Assembly (NCBI GenBank): GCA_003249955.1 | Contig: QKHS01000012.1 | Location: 186,001 to 250,000 of the forward strand | DNA length: 64,000 bases | Source of the DNA: Bacteroidales bacterium | GTDB taxonomy: Bacteria > Bacteroidota > Bacteroidia > Bacteroidales > ML635J-15 | Direction of reading: 5' to 3' | In this document: positions 55,644 through 64,000 of the stretch, one piece after another | Layout: each line of letters opens with the position of its first letter | Position numbering within the stretch: position 1 is the stretch's first letter | The notes under the pieces: model-generated | Told to the model about the DNA's origin: nothing | Seen by the model: only the letters and a program-made list of their open reading frames with translations | Databases searched by the model: none | Translations under genes and position numbers: made by a program

Positions 55644-56332
55644 GACTCCTGCATAACCAGAATAAATCCGCTTCCATGAATATTGTTTATCTGGATATTG
55701 TCATCGTCCTTAAAGTATTTTCTTAGTTTGGTAATGTAAACATCCATACTTCTGGCGTTAAAGTAGTTGTCGTCACCCCATATTTTGCGCAGCGCTTCAT
55801 TCCTGTCAAGGACAGTATTTTTATTAAGAATAAGTTCTTTTAAGAGATCTGCTTCACGTGGGGTTAGCCTGTTTGATTCTCCGGCACACGACAAAGTTCT
55901 CAGTTTTGTGTCAAATTCGTATTTTCCGATTTTGATTTTATCTTCTACAGGAGCTTTTCCACCTGAATTCCGTCTCAAAATAGCTTTTATTTTAACCAAC
56001 AAAACATCTGAATCGAAAGGCTTGGTCAGGTAATCATCCGCACCTGCTTTAAAACCTTCCAACACATCATCTTTAAGCGATTTTGCCGTCAGGAAAATAA
56101 TCGGAATTTTTTTGTTCAGTTTTCTGAATTCGCGTGCGATTGTGAATCCGTCAACACCTGGCAACATTACATCCAGAACGCAAAGATCATACTGATTCTT
56201 TGTAAAAGCAGGAACTGCATCTCTGCCATCGCTAACAAGTTCTACTTCAAACTCATTCATTTCAAGATAAGACTTAAGAACGAAACCGAAGTTTACATCG
56301 TCTTCAACCAGTAAAAGTTTTTCTTTATTCAT
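55640..56332 (-). CDS. OmpR-family response regulator, RprY-like
   Basis: The 230-residue protein has a receiver domain with acidic pocket (LLVEDD), phosphoacceptor Asp54 in LCVLDVMLPGVDG, the Thr switch in IIFLTAK, and Lys in YLTKPFDSD. A C-terminal winged helix follows (LTPREADLLKELILNKN ... YITKLRKYFKDD). Its gene is preceded by a histidine kinase gene on the same strand, 110 bases upstream; the pair resembles RprX/RprY of Bacteroides. Target genes are unknown. Confidence 0.93.
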   Translation of the reverse strand: MNKEKLLLVEDDVNFGFVLKSYLEMNEFEVELVSDGRDAVPAFTKNQYDLCVLDVMLPGVDGFTIAREFRKLNKKIPIIFLTAKSLKDDVLEGFKAGADDYLTKPFDSDVLLVKIKAILRRNSGGKAPVEDKIKIGKYEFDTKLRTLSCAGESNRLTPREADLLKELILNKNTVLDRNEALRKIWGDDNYFNARSMDVYITKLRKYFKDDDNIQINNIHGSGFILVMQES

Positions 56333-56442
56333 GCGGGTGGTTTTAATTATTGTTTTTATTTTTTGCAGAAAACAGATACCAGGTATAATCCGGGTTACAA
56401 ATATTATCTGTGTATTTTTCTGTTTTCATATTTTATGGTTAA

Positions 56443-57966
56443 TTATTTCAACGGTAGTATTACGGTAAAAGTACTTCCTTTCCCAAGAGTACTTTTTACT
56501 GTTATAAGACCTTTATGAGCCATTACTATTTCTCTTGCATAGTTAAGCCCTAAACCAAAACCTTTAATATTATGAACATTTCCGGTATGTGCACGGTAAA
56601 ATCTGTCAAATACCTTATTTATTACCTCTTTGCTCATCCCTATGCCTTTGTCCTCTATGGAGATGTTAAATTTGTCAGCTTTTACGTAAGTAGTTACCGT
56701 AATATCCGGAAAATCCTGTGAATATTTTATTGCGTTGTCAAGCAGGTTACTGATAACATTATTCATCAAATCCCGGTCTATATTTATCAGTATGTCGTCA
56801 GCACAGATATTGAGTTTTACAGTACCGCCTTTTTCTGCCACAACAAGCTCAATATTATTTACAGCGTCGTTTACAAGATCGTTAATGCTTTCTTTTTGCT
56901 TTTTAAGTTCGAGATTTTGTTTGTCCAGGACAGCCATTTGTAATACCTGTTCTACATGATGATTCATCCTGTTGGTTTCCTGTGTTATTATGTCAAGCAT
57001 ATTTGACATAATGACAGGATTAGATTGTGTCTTTTCATTTTTTATAGATGCCGCAGCAAGTTTTATTGTGGCAATAGGTGTTTTAAACTCATGAGTCATG
57101 TTGTTTATAAAATCATTTTTTATCTCGCTGAGCTTTTTTTGCCTGATGAGAGCATATAATGTAGTGCCGAAAGTCAGTATAAACAACAAAGTGAGAAAAA
57201 CTGAGGTTGCAAGCTGTGCATAAATTGATTCGAGAGCGTATCTGTCTTTATTCGGAAAATCAACCAAAAGAATGTCGGGATTAGAAAAAAGGCTTCCGGG
57301 AGTCATATTGAATTTATAACATTCTTCAGATCTGTCGGAGTCGAAATTGTCAGAGCTTAGTTTAACTTTATTGTTGTCATCTGTAATTGCGAATTCAAAA
57401 TTAAGATCCAGACCAACTGAGATAAGCGATTTTTTCAGAATGTCCGAAACAGTTTTGGAATTAAATCTTTGCTCAACGGGAATCTGCCTTTGCATAAATT
57501 CTGTTTCCAACTGCATAACAATCTGGTCAAATTCCATCTGCTGATTATTAAATTGCTTGTACATGTACGATTCAACAGCAGAAAGATCACTAAAGCCGGA
57601 GTAAAAAGAATATGTCATTTTGTCAGAACCGGCACCTGGATATGAACGTATCTGTATCTGCATCCCGTTGCCCGAAACCTGTGCAAATGTCTGATTTAGC
57701 CCTAACTGGTTAAGATAAGGGTCAACCGGGAAAATACTGTCAGTGGTTTTATTATTCTGATTAAGTCTGTCATAAACAAAAAATACTGCGTCATGCTTCT
57801 GCAAGGTAACCAAAGTCCTTGAAATTGCTTCGCTGACACCTCTGTCAATCATTTCCTTTGATTTGTTGTAAGCATTAATAAGGTGAACGGTTTGTAATGT
57901 AATTATTAATATCAGAGATACTGACATCAACAACATGACTCCGGTTACCATCCGTTTCTTTTTCAT
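56443..57966 (-). CDS. Sensor histidine kinase, RprX-like
   Basis: The 507-residue kinase has two membrane helices (about 7-28 and 252-275) enclosing a 220-residue periplasmic sensor. The H box MTHEFKTPIAT contains phosphoacceptor His292. The ATPase has the N box NLLDNAIKYS, G1 box DKGIGMS, F box FDRFYRA, and G2 box GFGLGLNYAREIV. All catalytic motifs are intact. It likely phosphorylates the downstream response regulator. Confidence 0.93.
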   Translation of the reverse strand: MKKKRMVTGVMLLMSVSLILIITLQTVHLINAYNKSKEMIDRGVSEAISRTLVTLQKHDAVFFVYDRLNQNNKTTDSIFPVDPYLNQLGLNQTFAQVSGNGMQIQIRSYPGAGSDKMTYSFYSGFSDLSAVESYMYKQFNNQQMEFDQIVMQLETEFMQRQIPVEQRFNSKTVSDILKKSLISVGLDLNFEFAITDDNNKVKLSSDNFDSDRSEECYKFNMTPGSLFSNPDILLVDFPNKDRYALESIYAQLATSVFLTLLFILTFGTTLYALIRQKKLSEIKNDFINNMTHEFKTPIATIKLAAASIKNEKTQSNPVIMSNMLDIITQETNRMNHHVEQVLQMAVLDKQNLELKKQKESINDLVNDAVNNIELVVAEKGGTVKLNICADDILINIDRDLMNNVISNLLDNAIKYSQDFPDITVTTYVKADKFNISIEDKGIGMSKEVINKVFDRFYRAHTGNVHNIKGFGLGLNYAREIVMAHKGLITVKSTLGKGSTFTVILPLK

Positions 57967-58157
57967 ATGGCAAATATAAACATTGTAATTGTGCTTTTTA
58001 CGGGGCTTTAACTTTTCTTTAACGTTGTTTAACTTTCCTTAAACAATAAGACGGTAAAAAAGGCCGTTATTTTGTAAACAATTTAGAAACAAGGCTGTTT
58101 AACAACTGTACTCTAAATAATACTCTCCTTTAAATAACAATGCTTAATTTGGAAAAT
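57967..58157. other. Gene-free start of the intergenic region upstream of the kinase gene
   Basis: This segment holds the upstream region of the histidine kinase gene and no ORF of interest. TATTTTGTAAAC (about 58068-58079) resembles a minus-7 box with a short spacer. The terminator at 58158 would stop a plus-strand transcript that starts in this segment, so an unannotated small RNA is possible. Confidence 0.35.
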
Positions 58158-58191
58158 GTCCCGTCTCCCCGGCGGGACTTTTCTTTTTCAA
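58158..58191 (+). terminator. Intrinsic terminator with no plus-strand gene upstream
   Basis: GTCCCG (58158-58163) pairs with CGGGAC (58173-58178), followed by TTTTCTTTTTC. The nearest upstream gene (histidine kinase) is on the other strand. Confidence 0.65.
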
Positions 58192-58322
58192 TGCATCTGA
58201 AAGCCTGATTACTTAAGGCAAAGATATGTATTAATGTGATAAAATAAAACAAGAATAAATATAAATTGTACATAATAAATAAAAAATTAGCCATGTATTT
58301 ACAAAAAGTAGCAATAAATAAG

Positions 58323-58484
58323 CGCCACTAAGCGTAGTCGAAGGCAACAGTTAAAAGAAAGCAATTTAACAGCTACAAAAACAGAAAACCCCTTTAGCGT
58401 TTTAGCTTCGCTGAGGGCTAAAGCCGTTAGTGTTTTGGTGGCAACAAAAAGGAAAAAACCTTAGTGTCTTCGTGACTTAGTGGC
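58323..58484. repeat. Inverted-repeat-bounded intergenic repeat before purM
   Basis: GCCACTAAG (58323-58331) and CTTAGTGGC (58476-58484) are exact inverted copies enclosing 144 bases. Inside, GAGGGCTAAAGCCGTT (58413-58428) is identical to a segment of mobile element copy B. The phrase CCTTAGTGTCTTCGTGACTT resembles a dispersed repeat common in Bacteroidota, from general knowledge. No gene is present. Confidence 0.5.
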
Positions 58485-58621
58485 AAATAAACAGAGAGTA
58501 GTGACATAAGTAAAATTTAAGTAGCGAGGAAAACCCGAAAGTACAAAAAAGGCAGCCCCTTTAGTATTTTAAGGTTTTTGTTCAATACTAAGTTCTGCAA
58601 CATAAATTAAATTTTTTTTAC

Positions 58622-58630
58622 TACTTTTGC
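58622..58630 (+). promoter_or_regulatory. Promoter-like minus-7 box of purM
   Basis: TACTTTTGC matches TAnnTTTG and lies 11 bases before the ATG at 58642. No well-spaced TTTG was found. Confidence 0.45.
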
Positions 58631-58641
58631 AAACAAAAAAA

Positions 58642-59814
58642 ATGGCTGATAATTTAAGATATAACCAGCGTGGTGTTTCAGCTTCGAAAGAAGATGTACA
58701 TAATGCCATAAAAGATATTGACAAAGGCTTGTATCCTAAGGCTTTTTGCAAAATCATTCCTGATGTTTTGGGCGGGAATGATGAATATTGTAATATTATG
58801 CATGCTGACGGAGCCGGAACTAAATCGTCGTTAGCTTATATGTACTGGCGTGAAACCGGAGATTTGTCTGTATGGAAAGGTATTGCCATTGACGCAGTTG
58901 TTATGAATATTGACGATTTGCTTTGTGTCGGAGCCACAGACAATATTTTGCTTTCGTCAACCATAGGGCGTAATAAAGGCCTTATCCCGGGTGAAGTTAT
59001 CTCAGCTATTATTCATGGTACTGAGGAGTTTTGCCTGCAAATGCAGAAACTGGGAGTTCATATTACACTTACAGGCGGCGAAACTGCTGACGTGGGAGAT
59101 CTGGTAAGAACGGTAATTGTTGACTCAACTGTTACCTGCCGTATGAAGCGTTCGGATGTTATTACCAATGAGAAAATAGCAGCAGGTGATGTTATTGTAG
59201 GGTTATCATCTTTCGGAAAAGCTAATTATGAAGACTTTTATAATTCAGGAATGGGTAGTAACGGACTGACTTCGGCCAGACATGATTTCTTTGAAAAATA
59301 TCTTGCTGAGAAATATCCTGAAAGCTATGACAACAATATTTCCGGGGATTTGGTTTATACCGGTAAATATAATCTGACTGACGAAATTTATGACCCTTAT
59401 TCTGATGCAGGAAAACTTGTGCTTTCTCCGACGCGCACTTATGCCCCGGTAATAAGTGAAATCTTAAAAAATTACAGATCGGAAATACATGGTATAATAC
59501 ACTGTAGCGGAGGAGCCCAGACAAAAATTCTGAATTTTGTTGACAACCTGCATATAATAAAGGATAATATGTTTGAAATTCCGTTGTTGTTCTCTCTGAT
59601 TCAGGAACAAAGCGGGACATCGTGGGCGGAAATGTATAAGGTGTTTAACATGGGACACCGCATGGAATTATATGTTCCCGAAAATATTGCCGAAAATATA
59701 ATTGCAATCAGCAAATTGTTTAATGTTGATGCAAAAATTATAGGCAGGGTAGAAGAATCTGAGGTGAAAAAATTAACTATCAGATCAGAGAAAGGCGAAT
59801 TTATTTATGAATAA
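58642..59814 (+). CDS. purM: Phosphoribosylformylglycinamidine cyclo-ligase, PurM family
   Basis: PurM closes FGAM to AIR in purine biosynthesis. I start at ATG 58642 (390 residues); a TTG five codons upstream is rejected. Motifs: YNQRGVSASKEDVHNAI, MHADGAGTKSSLA, AVVMNIDDLLCVGATD, ITLTGGETADVGDLV, then GLSSFGKAN and the C-terminal IHCSGGAQTKIL and FNMGHRMELYV. The order and PurM/PurL-type ATP-binding elements are complete. Bacteroidota commonly have this slightly longer form. prfA follows 55 bases downstream. Confidence 0.9.
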   Translation: MADNLRYNQRGVSASKEDVHNAIKDIDKGLYPKAFCKIIPDVLGGNDEYCNIMHADGAGTKSSLAYMYWRETGDLSVWKGIAIDAVVMNIDDLLCVGATDNILLSSTIGRNKGLIPGEVISAIIHGTEEFCLQMQKLGVHITLTGGETADVGDLVRTVIVDSTVTCRMKRSDVITNEKIAAGDVIVGLSSFGKANYEDFYNSGMGSNGLTSARHDFFEKYLAEKYPESYDNNISGDLVYTGKYNLTDEIYDPYSDAGKLVLSPTRTYAPVISEILKNYRSEIHGIIHCSGGAQTKILNFVDNLHIIKDNMFEIPLLFSLIQEQSGTSWAEMYKVFNMGHRMELYVPENIAENIIAISKLFNVDAKIIGRVEESEVKKLTIRSEKGEFIYE

Positions 59815-59869
59815 AGTATGCCGTAAGGTGGAGAGAAACAAGTAATCAAATAAATAACATAAAAATTTT

Positions 59870-60961
59870 ATGGCGAATAATTTAATCTTAGACAAATTAC
59901 ATGGTGTCAAAGCACGATTTATTGAAGTGGGGAACCTGTTGACTGATCCGTCGGTTATGTCTGATATGGATAAATACGTTAAATTAAACAAAGAATATAA
60001 AGAGTTGGAACCTATTGTAGAAGCATATGATGAATATGTTTTGCTTACTTCCAATATTGATGATGCACGGAGCATTCTGGCAACTGAAAAGGATGATGAA
60101 ATGCGTGAAATGGCCAAGACTGAACTTGATGAGTTATTGCAAAAGGTCGATCCTATGGAAGAAAAAATCAAGTTATTGCTTATTCCTAAAGATCCTGAGG
60201 ACGATAAAAGTGCAATACTCGAAATTCGTGCAGGTTCCGGTGGAGACGAGGCCAGTTTGTTTGCCGGAGAACTTATGCGTATGTATGTAAAGTATGCAGA
60301 GTCCAAAGGCTGGAAAACTGAGGTTACACGGGCAAACGAAGGTACTGTGGGCGGATACAAGGAAATTGTTCTTAACGTAACCGGACACGGTGTTTACGGC
60401 ATTTTAAAATATGAGTCAGGAGTTCACCGTGTTCAGCGTGTCCCGCAGACAGAAACACAGGGGCGTGTACATACTTCTGCTGCATCTGTGGCTGTATTGC
60501 CCGAGGCTGACGAAGTTGACGTAAAACTAAACCCGGCAGACATAAAACGCGATGAGTTTTGTTCTTCAGGACCTGGCGGACAGTCGGTAAATACAACTTA
60601 TTCAGCAATTCGTCTTACTCATATTCCTTCAGGTATTGTGGTTATCTGTCAGGATGAGAAATCTAAACTGAAAAATTTAGATACTGCAATGAAGGAACTT
60701 AGAACAAGGTTATATAATCTGGAGTATCAGAAATACCTTGACGAAATTGCAAAGAAACGTAAAACAATGGTTTCGACAGGTGACCGTTCTGCAAAAATAC
60801 GTACCTACAATTTCCCTCAGGGACGTGTTACGGATCATCGAGTAAATTATACTGCATATAATCTGCAGAGCTATATGCTAGGTGATCTTGATGAACTTAT
60901 TGATCAGCTTATTATGGCTGAAAATGCCGAAAGACTTAAAGAAGCAGGGGACAACGATTAA
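59870..60961 (+). CDS. prfA: Peptide chain release factor 1
   Basis: RF1 terminates translation at UAA and UAG. The 363-residue product has an N-terminal helical domain, then ILEIRAGSGGDEASLFAGEL, GVHRVQRVPQTETQGRVHTS, and the catalytic GGQ in SSGPGGQSVNTTYSAIRL. KIRTYNFPQGRVTDHRVNYT is the conserved C-terminal block of RF1. The RF1-type sequence and length (363) exclude the frameshifted RF2 gene. Confidence 0.96.
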   Translation: MANNLILDKLHGVKARFIEVGNLLTDPSVMSDMDKYVKLNKEYKELEPIVEAYDEYVLLTSNIDDARSILATEKDDEMREMAKTELDELLQKVDPMEEKIKLLLIPKDPEDDKSAILEIRAGSGGDEASLFAGELMRMYVKYAESKGWKTEVTRANEGTVGGYKEIVLNVTGHGVYGILKYESGVHRVQRVPQTETQGRVHTSAASVAVLPEADEVDVKLNPADIKRDEFCSSGPGGQSVNTTYSAIRLTHIPSGIVVICQDEKSKLKNLDTAMKELRTRLYNLEYQKYLDEIAKKRKTMVSTGDRSAKIRTYNFPQGRVTDHRVNYTAYNLQSYMLGDLDELIDQLIMAENAERLKEAGDND

Positions 60962-60989
60962 TTGTTCCGGAAAATATAACGTAAAATTA

Positions 60990-61025
60990 AGAACCACACG
61001 AAGCCTTGTGTGGTTCTTTTTTTTG
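60990..61025 (+). terminator. Intrinsic terminator of prfA
   Basis: AGAACCACAC (60990-60999) pairs perfectly with GTGTGGTTCT (61008-61017), followed by a run of seven T. Confidence 0.92.
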
Positions 61026-61126
61026 AAAGAACTCTGCATTTCTTAAAATCCGGGTGTTGAAAAAATATCTGAAAATCATTTGTTTGGCATTCTCTGCGGT
61101 AGTATTTTTATGTTTTAGATTTGATT

Positions 61127-63604
61127 ATGGATTATTCGGAAAACGATCAGTTGAAATTAGCTCAGGAGTTTGTGCAATTCACCAATAAGAATATTTTCTT
61201 AACGGGAAAGGCTGGAACCGGTAAAACAACGTTTTTACGTAACCTGAAGCACTCTACTCCAAAGAGAATGGTTGTCGTTGCTCCGACAGGCGTGGCTGCA
61301 ATAAATGCAGGAGGGGTTACCATTCATTCATTTTTTCAATTGCCGTTCTCTCCGTTTATACCAGGATTTAATCACAATCCCGGAGCACTTACTGATAATG
61401 AGAATGAGAAGTCCCGTTTCGCACATAAGCTTAACAGGAATAAAATCAAACTTATCCGCAGTCTGGACCTTTTGGTAATTGATGAGATAAGTATGGTGCG
61501 CTCCGATTTGCTTGATGCTATTGATGATGTCCTGAAGAGATACCGGCATACAGATAAACCGTTTGGCGGCGTACAGTTACTTATGATAGGGGATTTACAC
61601 CAGTTGGCTCCCGTCGTAAAAGAGGACGAGTGGAACATGTTGAGAGAATATTATCAGTCTGCATATTTTTTCAGCTCAAATGCCTTGCAAAAAACCGATT
61701 TTACGACAATAGAGCTTAAACATATATATCGTCAGGAAGATGAAAAATTTATCGGACTGCTCGGCGAAATAAGAGAAAACAGGCTTAGCCCTGAATCTGC
61801 TGACTTGCTTAATTCCCGTTACATTCCGGGTTTCAAACCTGATGAAAATGACGGTTATATCACGTTAACTACGCATAATAATTCTGCGGCGAGAATAAAT
61901 GAGTCAAAACTTGCTGAGCTTAAAACCAAAATACGTAGGTTTAAGGCAGTTGTAAAAAATGACTTTCCTGAGTATATGTATCCAACCGAAAGTGAACTGG
62001 AACTTAAAGCGGGAGCTCAGGTCATGTTTATAAAGAATGACTCTTCGTTCGATAAATTATTCTATAACGGGAAAATAGGAAAAATAACAAGATTTGAGGA
62101 CGATATAATTTTTGTTGAATGTGAGGGCGATTTCAGGGAAATTGAAGTAAAACCTGAACTCTGGGAGAATGTGAAGTATGCCTTAAATGAAGAGACCAAA
62201 GAAATAGAGGAGGAGGTAGCAGGCAGTTTTGAGCAATACCCGCTTAAACTGGCATGGGCAATTACGGTACATAAAAGTCAGGGGCTGACATTTGAAAAAG
62301 CTGTAATTGATGTGAATGCGGCATTTGCTTTCGGGCAGGTTTATGTTGCATTAAGCCGTTGTAAAACTCTCGAAGGTCTGGTACTTATTTCCAGAATAAA
62401 TTCAAACGGCATAAAAACTGATTCCACTGTAAGGGAATTTAACCAGAATGCTGATGCGAACAGTCCAAACGAAGATAAGCTGAAGGAATCAATGATAAAA
62501 TACCAGAAAGAACTTATTCTGGATCAGTTTGATTTTAGTTCCGTAAAAAAACTGTTTTATTCGGTTCGCAAAACATATAATGAGAATTCTGCTAAATTTG
62601 ATTCGGGTTTTGCCGTTTTCTTTGATGAGATTAACCGCAGGGCAATAAGCGAAATATTTGAAATAAACGACAAATTTATCCTTCAGCTTAACTACTTATT
62701 AAGACAGAATATTTTGCTTAATGAAAATGTACAACTTACAGACAGAATTAAAAAAGCTTCTGCATATTATCTGGAAAAGCTGGATTCGGTTTTTGTCCAG
62801 AAATTCACAAGTGCCTATTTTGACTCTGATAATAAGGAAGTAAAAAAAGATATGGCCGGGGTTATAGAAAAATTTGAACTCGCACTGGTTCAGAAAATAA
62901 ACAGCCTTAAAGTATCGGCACAAGGATTTGAAACTGTAAAATATCTGAAGTCAGTTGCTGATGCCGAAATTGATTTTAAACCCAGGTTTAACAAAAAAAC
63001 AGTCTTCCTTAAAGAAGGCAACAGCGAAGTAAGTAATAAGGAATTGTATGCAGACCTTAATGCATGGCGAAAATCTGTTGCTGAAGATTCGAATGCTCCG
63101 GTGTTTATGATTTTACCGCAAAAAACACTTAAGGAAATTGTAGATAAGATGCCATCGAATATAAAACAATTGTCAAAGATAAAAGGTTTGGGTAAAGTAA
63201 AGGTGCTTCAGTTCGGAGAGGATATTCTGGAAATAATTGATTCATATTGCGAAAGAGCCGGAATAGAACGTGATGAAACTGAAATAGAAGAGTTAAAGCC
63301 TAAAAAAGAGCCAAAACCGGACACAAAAGTTCTTAGTCTTGACTTGTTCAGACAAGGCAAAAGCATTGCACAGATTGCAGAGGAAAGAGGTTTTGTTGAA
63401 TCTACAATTTTCGGGCATCTAACACATTTCGTATTAAAGGGCGAGCTTGAAGCTGAAGACCTTATGCCAGCAGACCGGATTGCAGAATTAGAGAGTTTTA
63501 TAAGAGATAAAGAAACCACATCTCTTCGCGATTTGGTAATTGCTTCGGATGGAAAATATAATTACAACGAGTTGAGGTTTATAATTGAGTTGCGAAAGAT
63601 GTAG
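61127..63604 (+). CDS. Pif1-like helicase with RecQ-type HRDC and helix-turn-helix tail
   Basis: I start at ATG 61127 (825 residues); a TTG two codons upstream is possible. The Pif1/RecD-like SF1 motifs are present: GKAGTGKTTFLRNL (I), LLVIDEISMVRSDL (II), QLLMIGDLHQLAPV (III), AWAITVHKSQGLTFEKAVID (V) and YVALSRCKTLEGLVL (VI). After about residue 460 comes a long helical linker, then an HRDC-like domain (NKELYADLNAWRKSVAEDSN) and a final winged/HTH-40 segment (FRQGKSIAQIAEERGFVEST). The tail is that of RecQ helicases, so this is a composite helicase, known in Bacteroidota. Expected activity is 5'-3' unwinding of DNA structures. Confidence 0.9.
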   Translation: MDYSENDQLKLAQEFVQFTNKNIFLTGKAGTGKTTFLRNLKHSTPKRMVVVAPTGVAAINAGGVTIHSFFQLPFSPFIPGFNHNPGALTDNENEKSRFAHKLNRNKIKLIRSLDLLVIDEISMVRSDLLDAIDDVLKRYRHTDKPFGGVQLLMIGDLHQLAPVVKEDEWNMLREYYQSAYFFSSNALQKTDFTTIELKHIYRQEDEKFIGLLGEIRENRLSPESADLLNSRYIPGFKPDENDGYITLTTHNNSAARINESKLAELKTKIRRFKAVVKNDFPEYMYPTESELELKAGAQVMFIKNDSSFDKLFYNGKIGKITRFEDDIIFVECEGDFREIEVKPELWENVKYALNEETKEIEEEVAGSFEQYPLKLAWAITVHKSQGLTFEKAVIDVNAAFAFGQVYVALSRCKTLEGLVLISRINSNGIKTDSTVREFNQNADANSPNEDKLKESMIKYQKELILDQFDFSSVKKLFYSVRKTYNENSAKFDSGFAVFFDEINRRAISEIFEINDKFILQLNYLLRQNILLNENVQLTDRIKKASAYYLEKLDSVFVQKFTSAYFDSDNKEVKKDMAGVIEKFELALVQKINSLKVSAQGFETVKYLKSVADAEIDFKPRFNKKTVFLKEGNSEVSNKELYADLNAWRKSVAEDSNAPVFMILPQKTLKEIVDKMPSNIKQLSKIKGLGKVKVLQFGEDILEIIDSYCERAGIERDETEIEELKPKKEPKPDTKVLSLDLFRQGKSIAQIAEERGFVESTIFGHLTHFVLKGELEAEDLMPADRIAELESFIRDKETTSLRDLVIASDGKYNYNELRFIIELRKM

Positions 63605-64000
63605 ATTCTTGTTTGGTTCAGAATATTTTTGTTTTATTATCTGAAAATTATTTGTCAAAAGGAATTATGCTGGTACTGACTAAAAAATTAGCAGGAACAA
63701 GACTTAAAACTGAAAATATCGGAGTTTTACCATCAATTTTATGTTTTATCGTAATTGTTTAGGTTTTATGTTAAAACTATAATTCTGTTATTGTAGTTTG
63801 TAATCAGTAATCAGTGGGTTTTGCATAGTCACTTCCGTTTATTGGAATTTAACTTTTGTAAAATAAAGCATAATCTCAGGTTTACTACAATTTACCGATT
63901 ACTGATTACAAAATTATACTATAGAGCTAAATAATTATGTTTTATCTAATAATACACTGCTCCACTGTTATCAGGTAGTTGCAATTCATTATTTCCGGGT
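63605..64000. other. Gene-free window end with an inverted repeat
   Basis: TTTGTAATCAGTAATCAG (63797-63814) is repeated inverted at 63895-63912 with one mismatch. A related phrase (GTAATCTGTGGTCGGTAATC) is near 12370. No ORF of note is seen, and the end of the window truncates any further feature. Confidence 0.45.

Overview
The window is a chromosomal segment of a member of the Bacteroidota, most likely class Bacteroidia. The evidence is consistent: promoter-like TAnnTTTG boxes precede several genes, one giant secreted protein is built from SprB-type repeats and ends in a type IX (type B) sorting domain, PorV/FadL-like and helix-hairpin-helix/beta-barrel outer-membrane proteins are present, there is a Na+-translocating methylmalonyl-CoA decarboxylase operon, and a two-component pair looks like RprX/RprY. 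The DNA is AT-rich, and I saw no tRNA, rRNA or CRISPR array.

Layout. 0-12.3 kb is core: a truncated hpt, purE, two outer-membrane protein genes, a universal stress protein, recJ, lysS and an NhaC-type antiporter. A 904-bp mobile-element-like insertion lies between recJ and lysS. 12.3-23.7 kb is accessory: a DUF262 + HEPN pair, a structured attC-like element, a RavA/ViaA-like MoxR-VWA pair, then lipoproteins and unknown proteins. Part of this block is bracketed by two related scars that resemble group II intron sequence. 23.7-28.5 kb returns to core: a glycosyltransferase, a second, shorter copy of the mobile element, murB, and the p-aminobenzoate genes pabA, pabB and pabC. 28.5-39.3 kb is a leftward cluster: ECF sigma factor, membrane anti-sigma-like protein with a sorting-domain-like C terminus, small secreted protein, and a 2771-residue repeat adhesin. 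39.4-43.9 kb is the methylmalonyl-CoA epimerase/decarboxylase operon for propionate formation coupled to Na+ export. 44-51.7 kb holds a nucleotidyltransferase, thioredoxin, miaA, a LuxC-type reductase, small membrane proteins, aat, tilS, an HMA protein and yidD. 51.7-55.6 kb has three poorly understood genes: a pseudokinase, an unknown protein and a divergent FtsA/PilM-like protein. 55.6-63.6 kb holds a two-component system, purM, prfA and a Pif1/RecQ-tail helicase.

Most notable observations. (1) Two copies of a MITE-like element share about 19-bp terminal inverted repeats and are flanked by 10-bp direct repeats; both sit just upstream of housekeeping promoters. (2) Across about 24 SprB-type repeats two cysteines co-vary without exception. 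(3) An anti-sigma-like protein carries an external domain resembling a type IX sorting domain and lies upstream of the adhesin it may control. (4) A pseudokinase and an FtsA/PilM-like protein flank an unknown gene whose divergent promoter region holds a perfect 12-bp inverted repeat. (5) The decarboxylase beta subunit has an extra secreted lipocalin-like domain. (6) A DUF262-HEPN / MoxR-VWA island probably has a defence or stress role.

Gene functions are assigned from motif recognition, without database searches. Promoters, terminators and repeats were read by eye.
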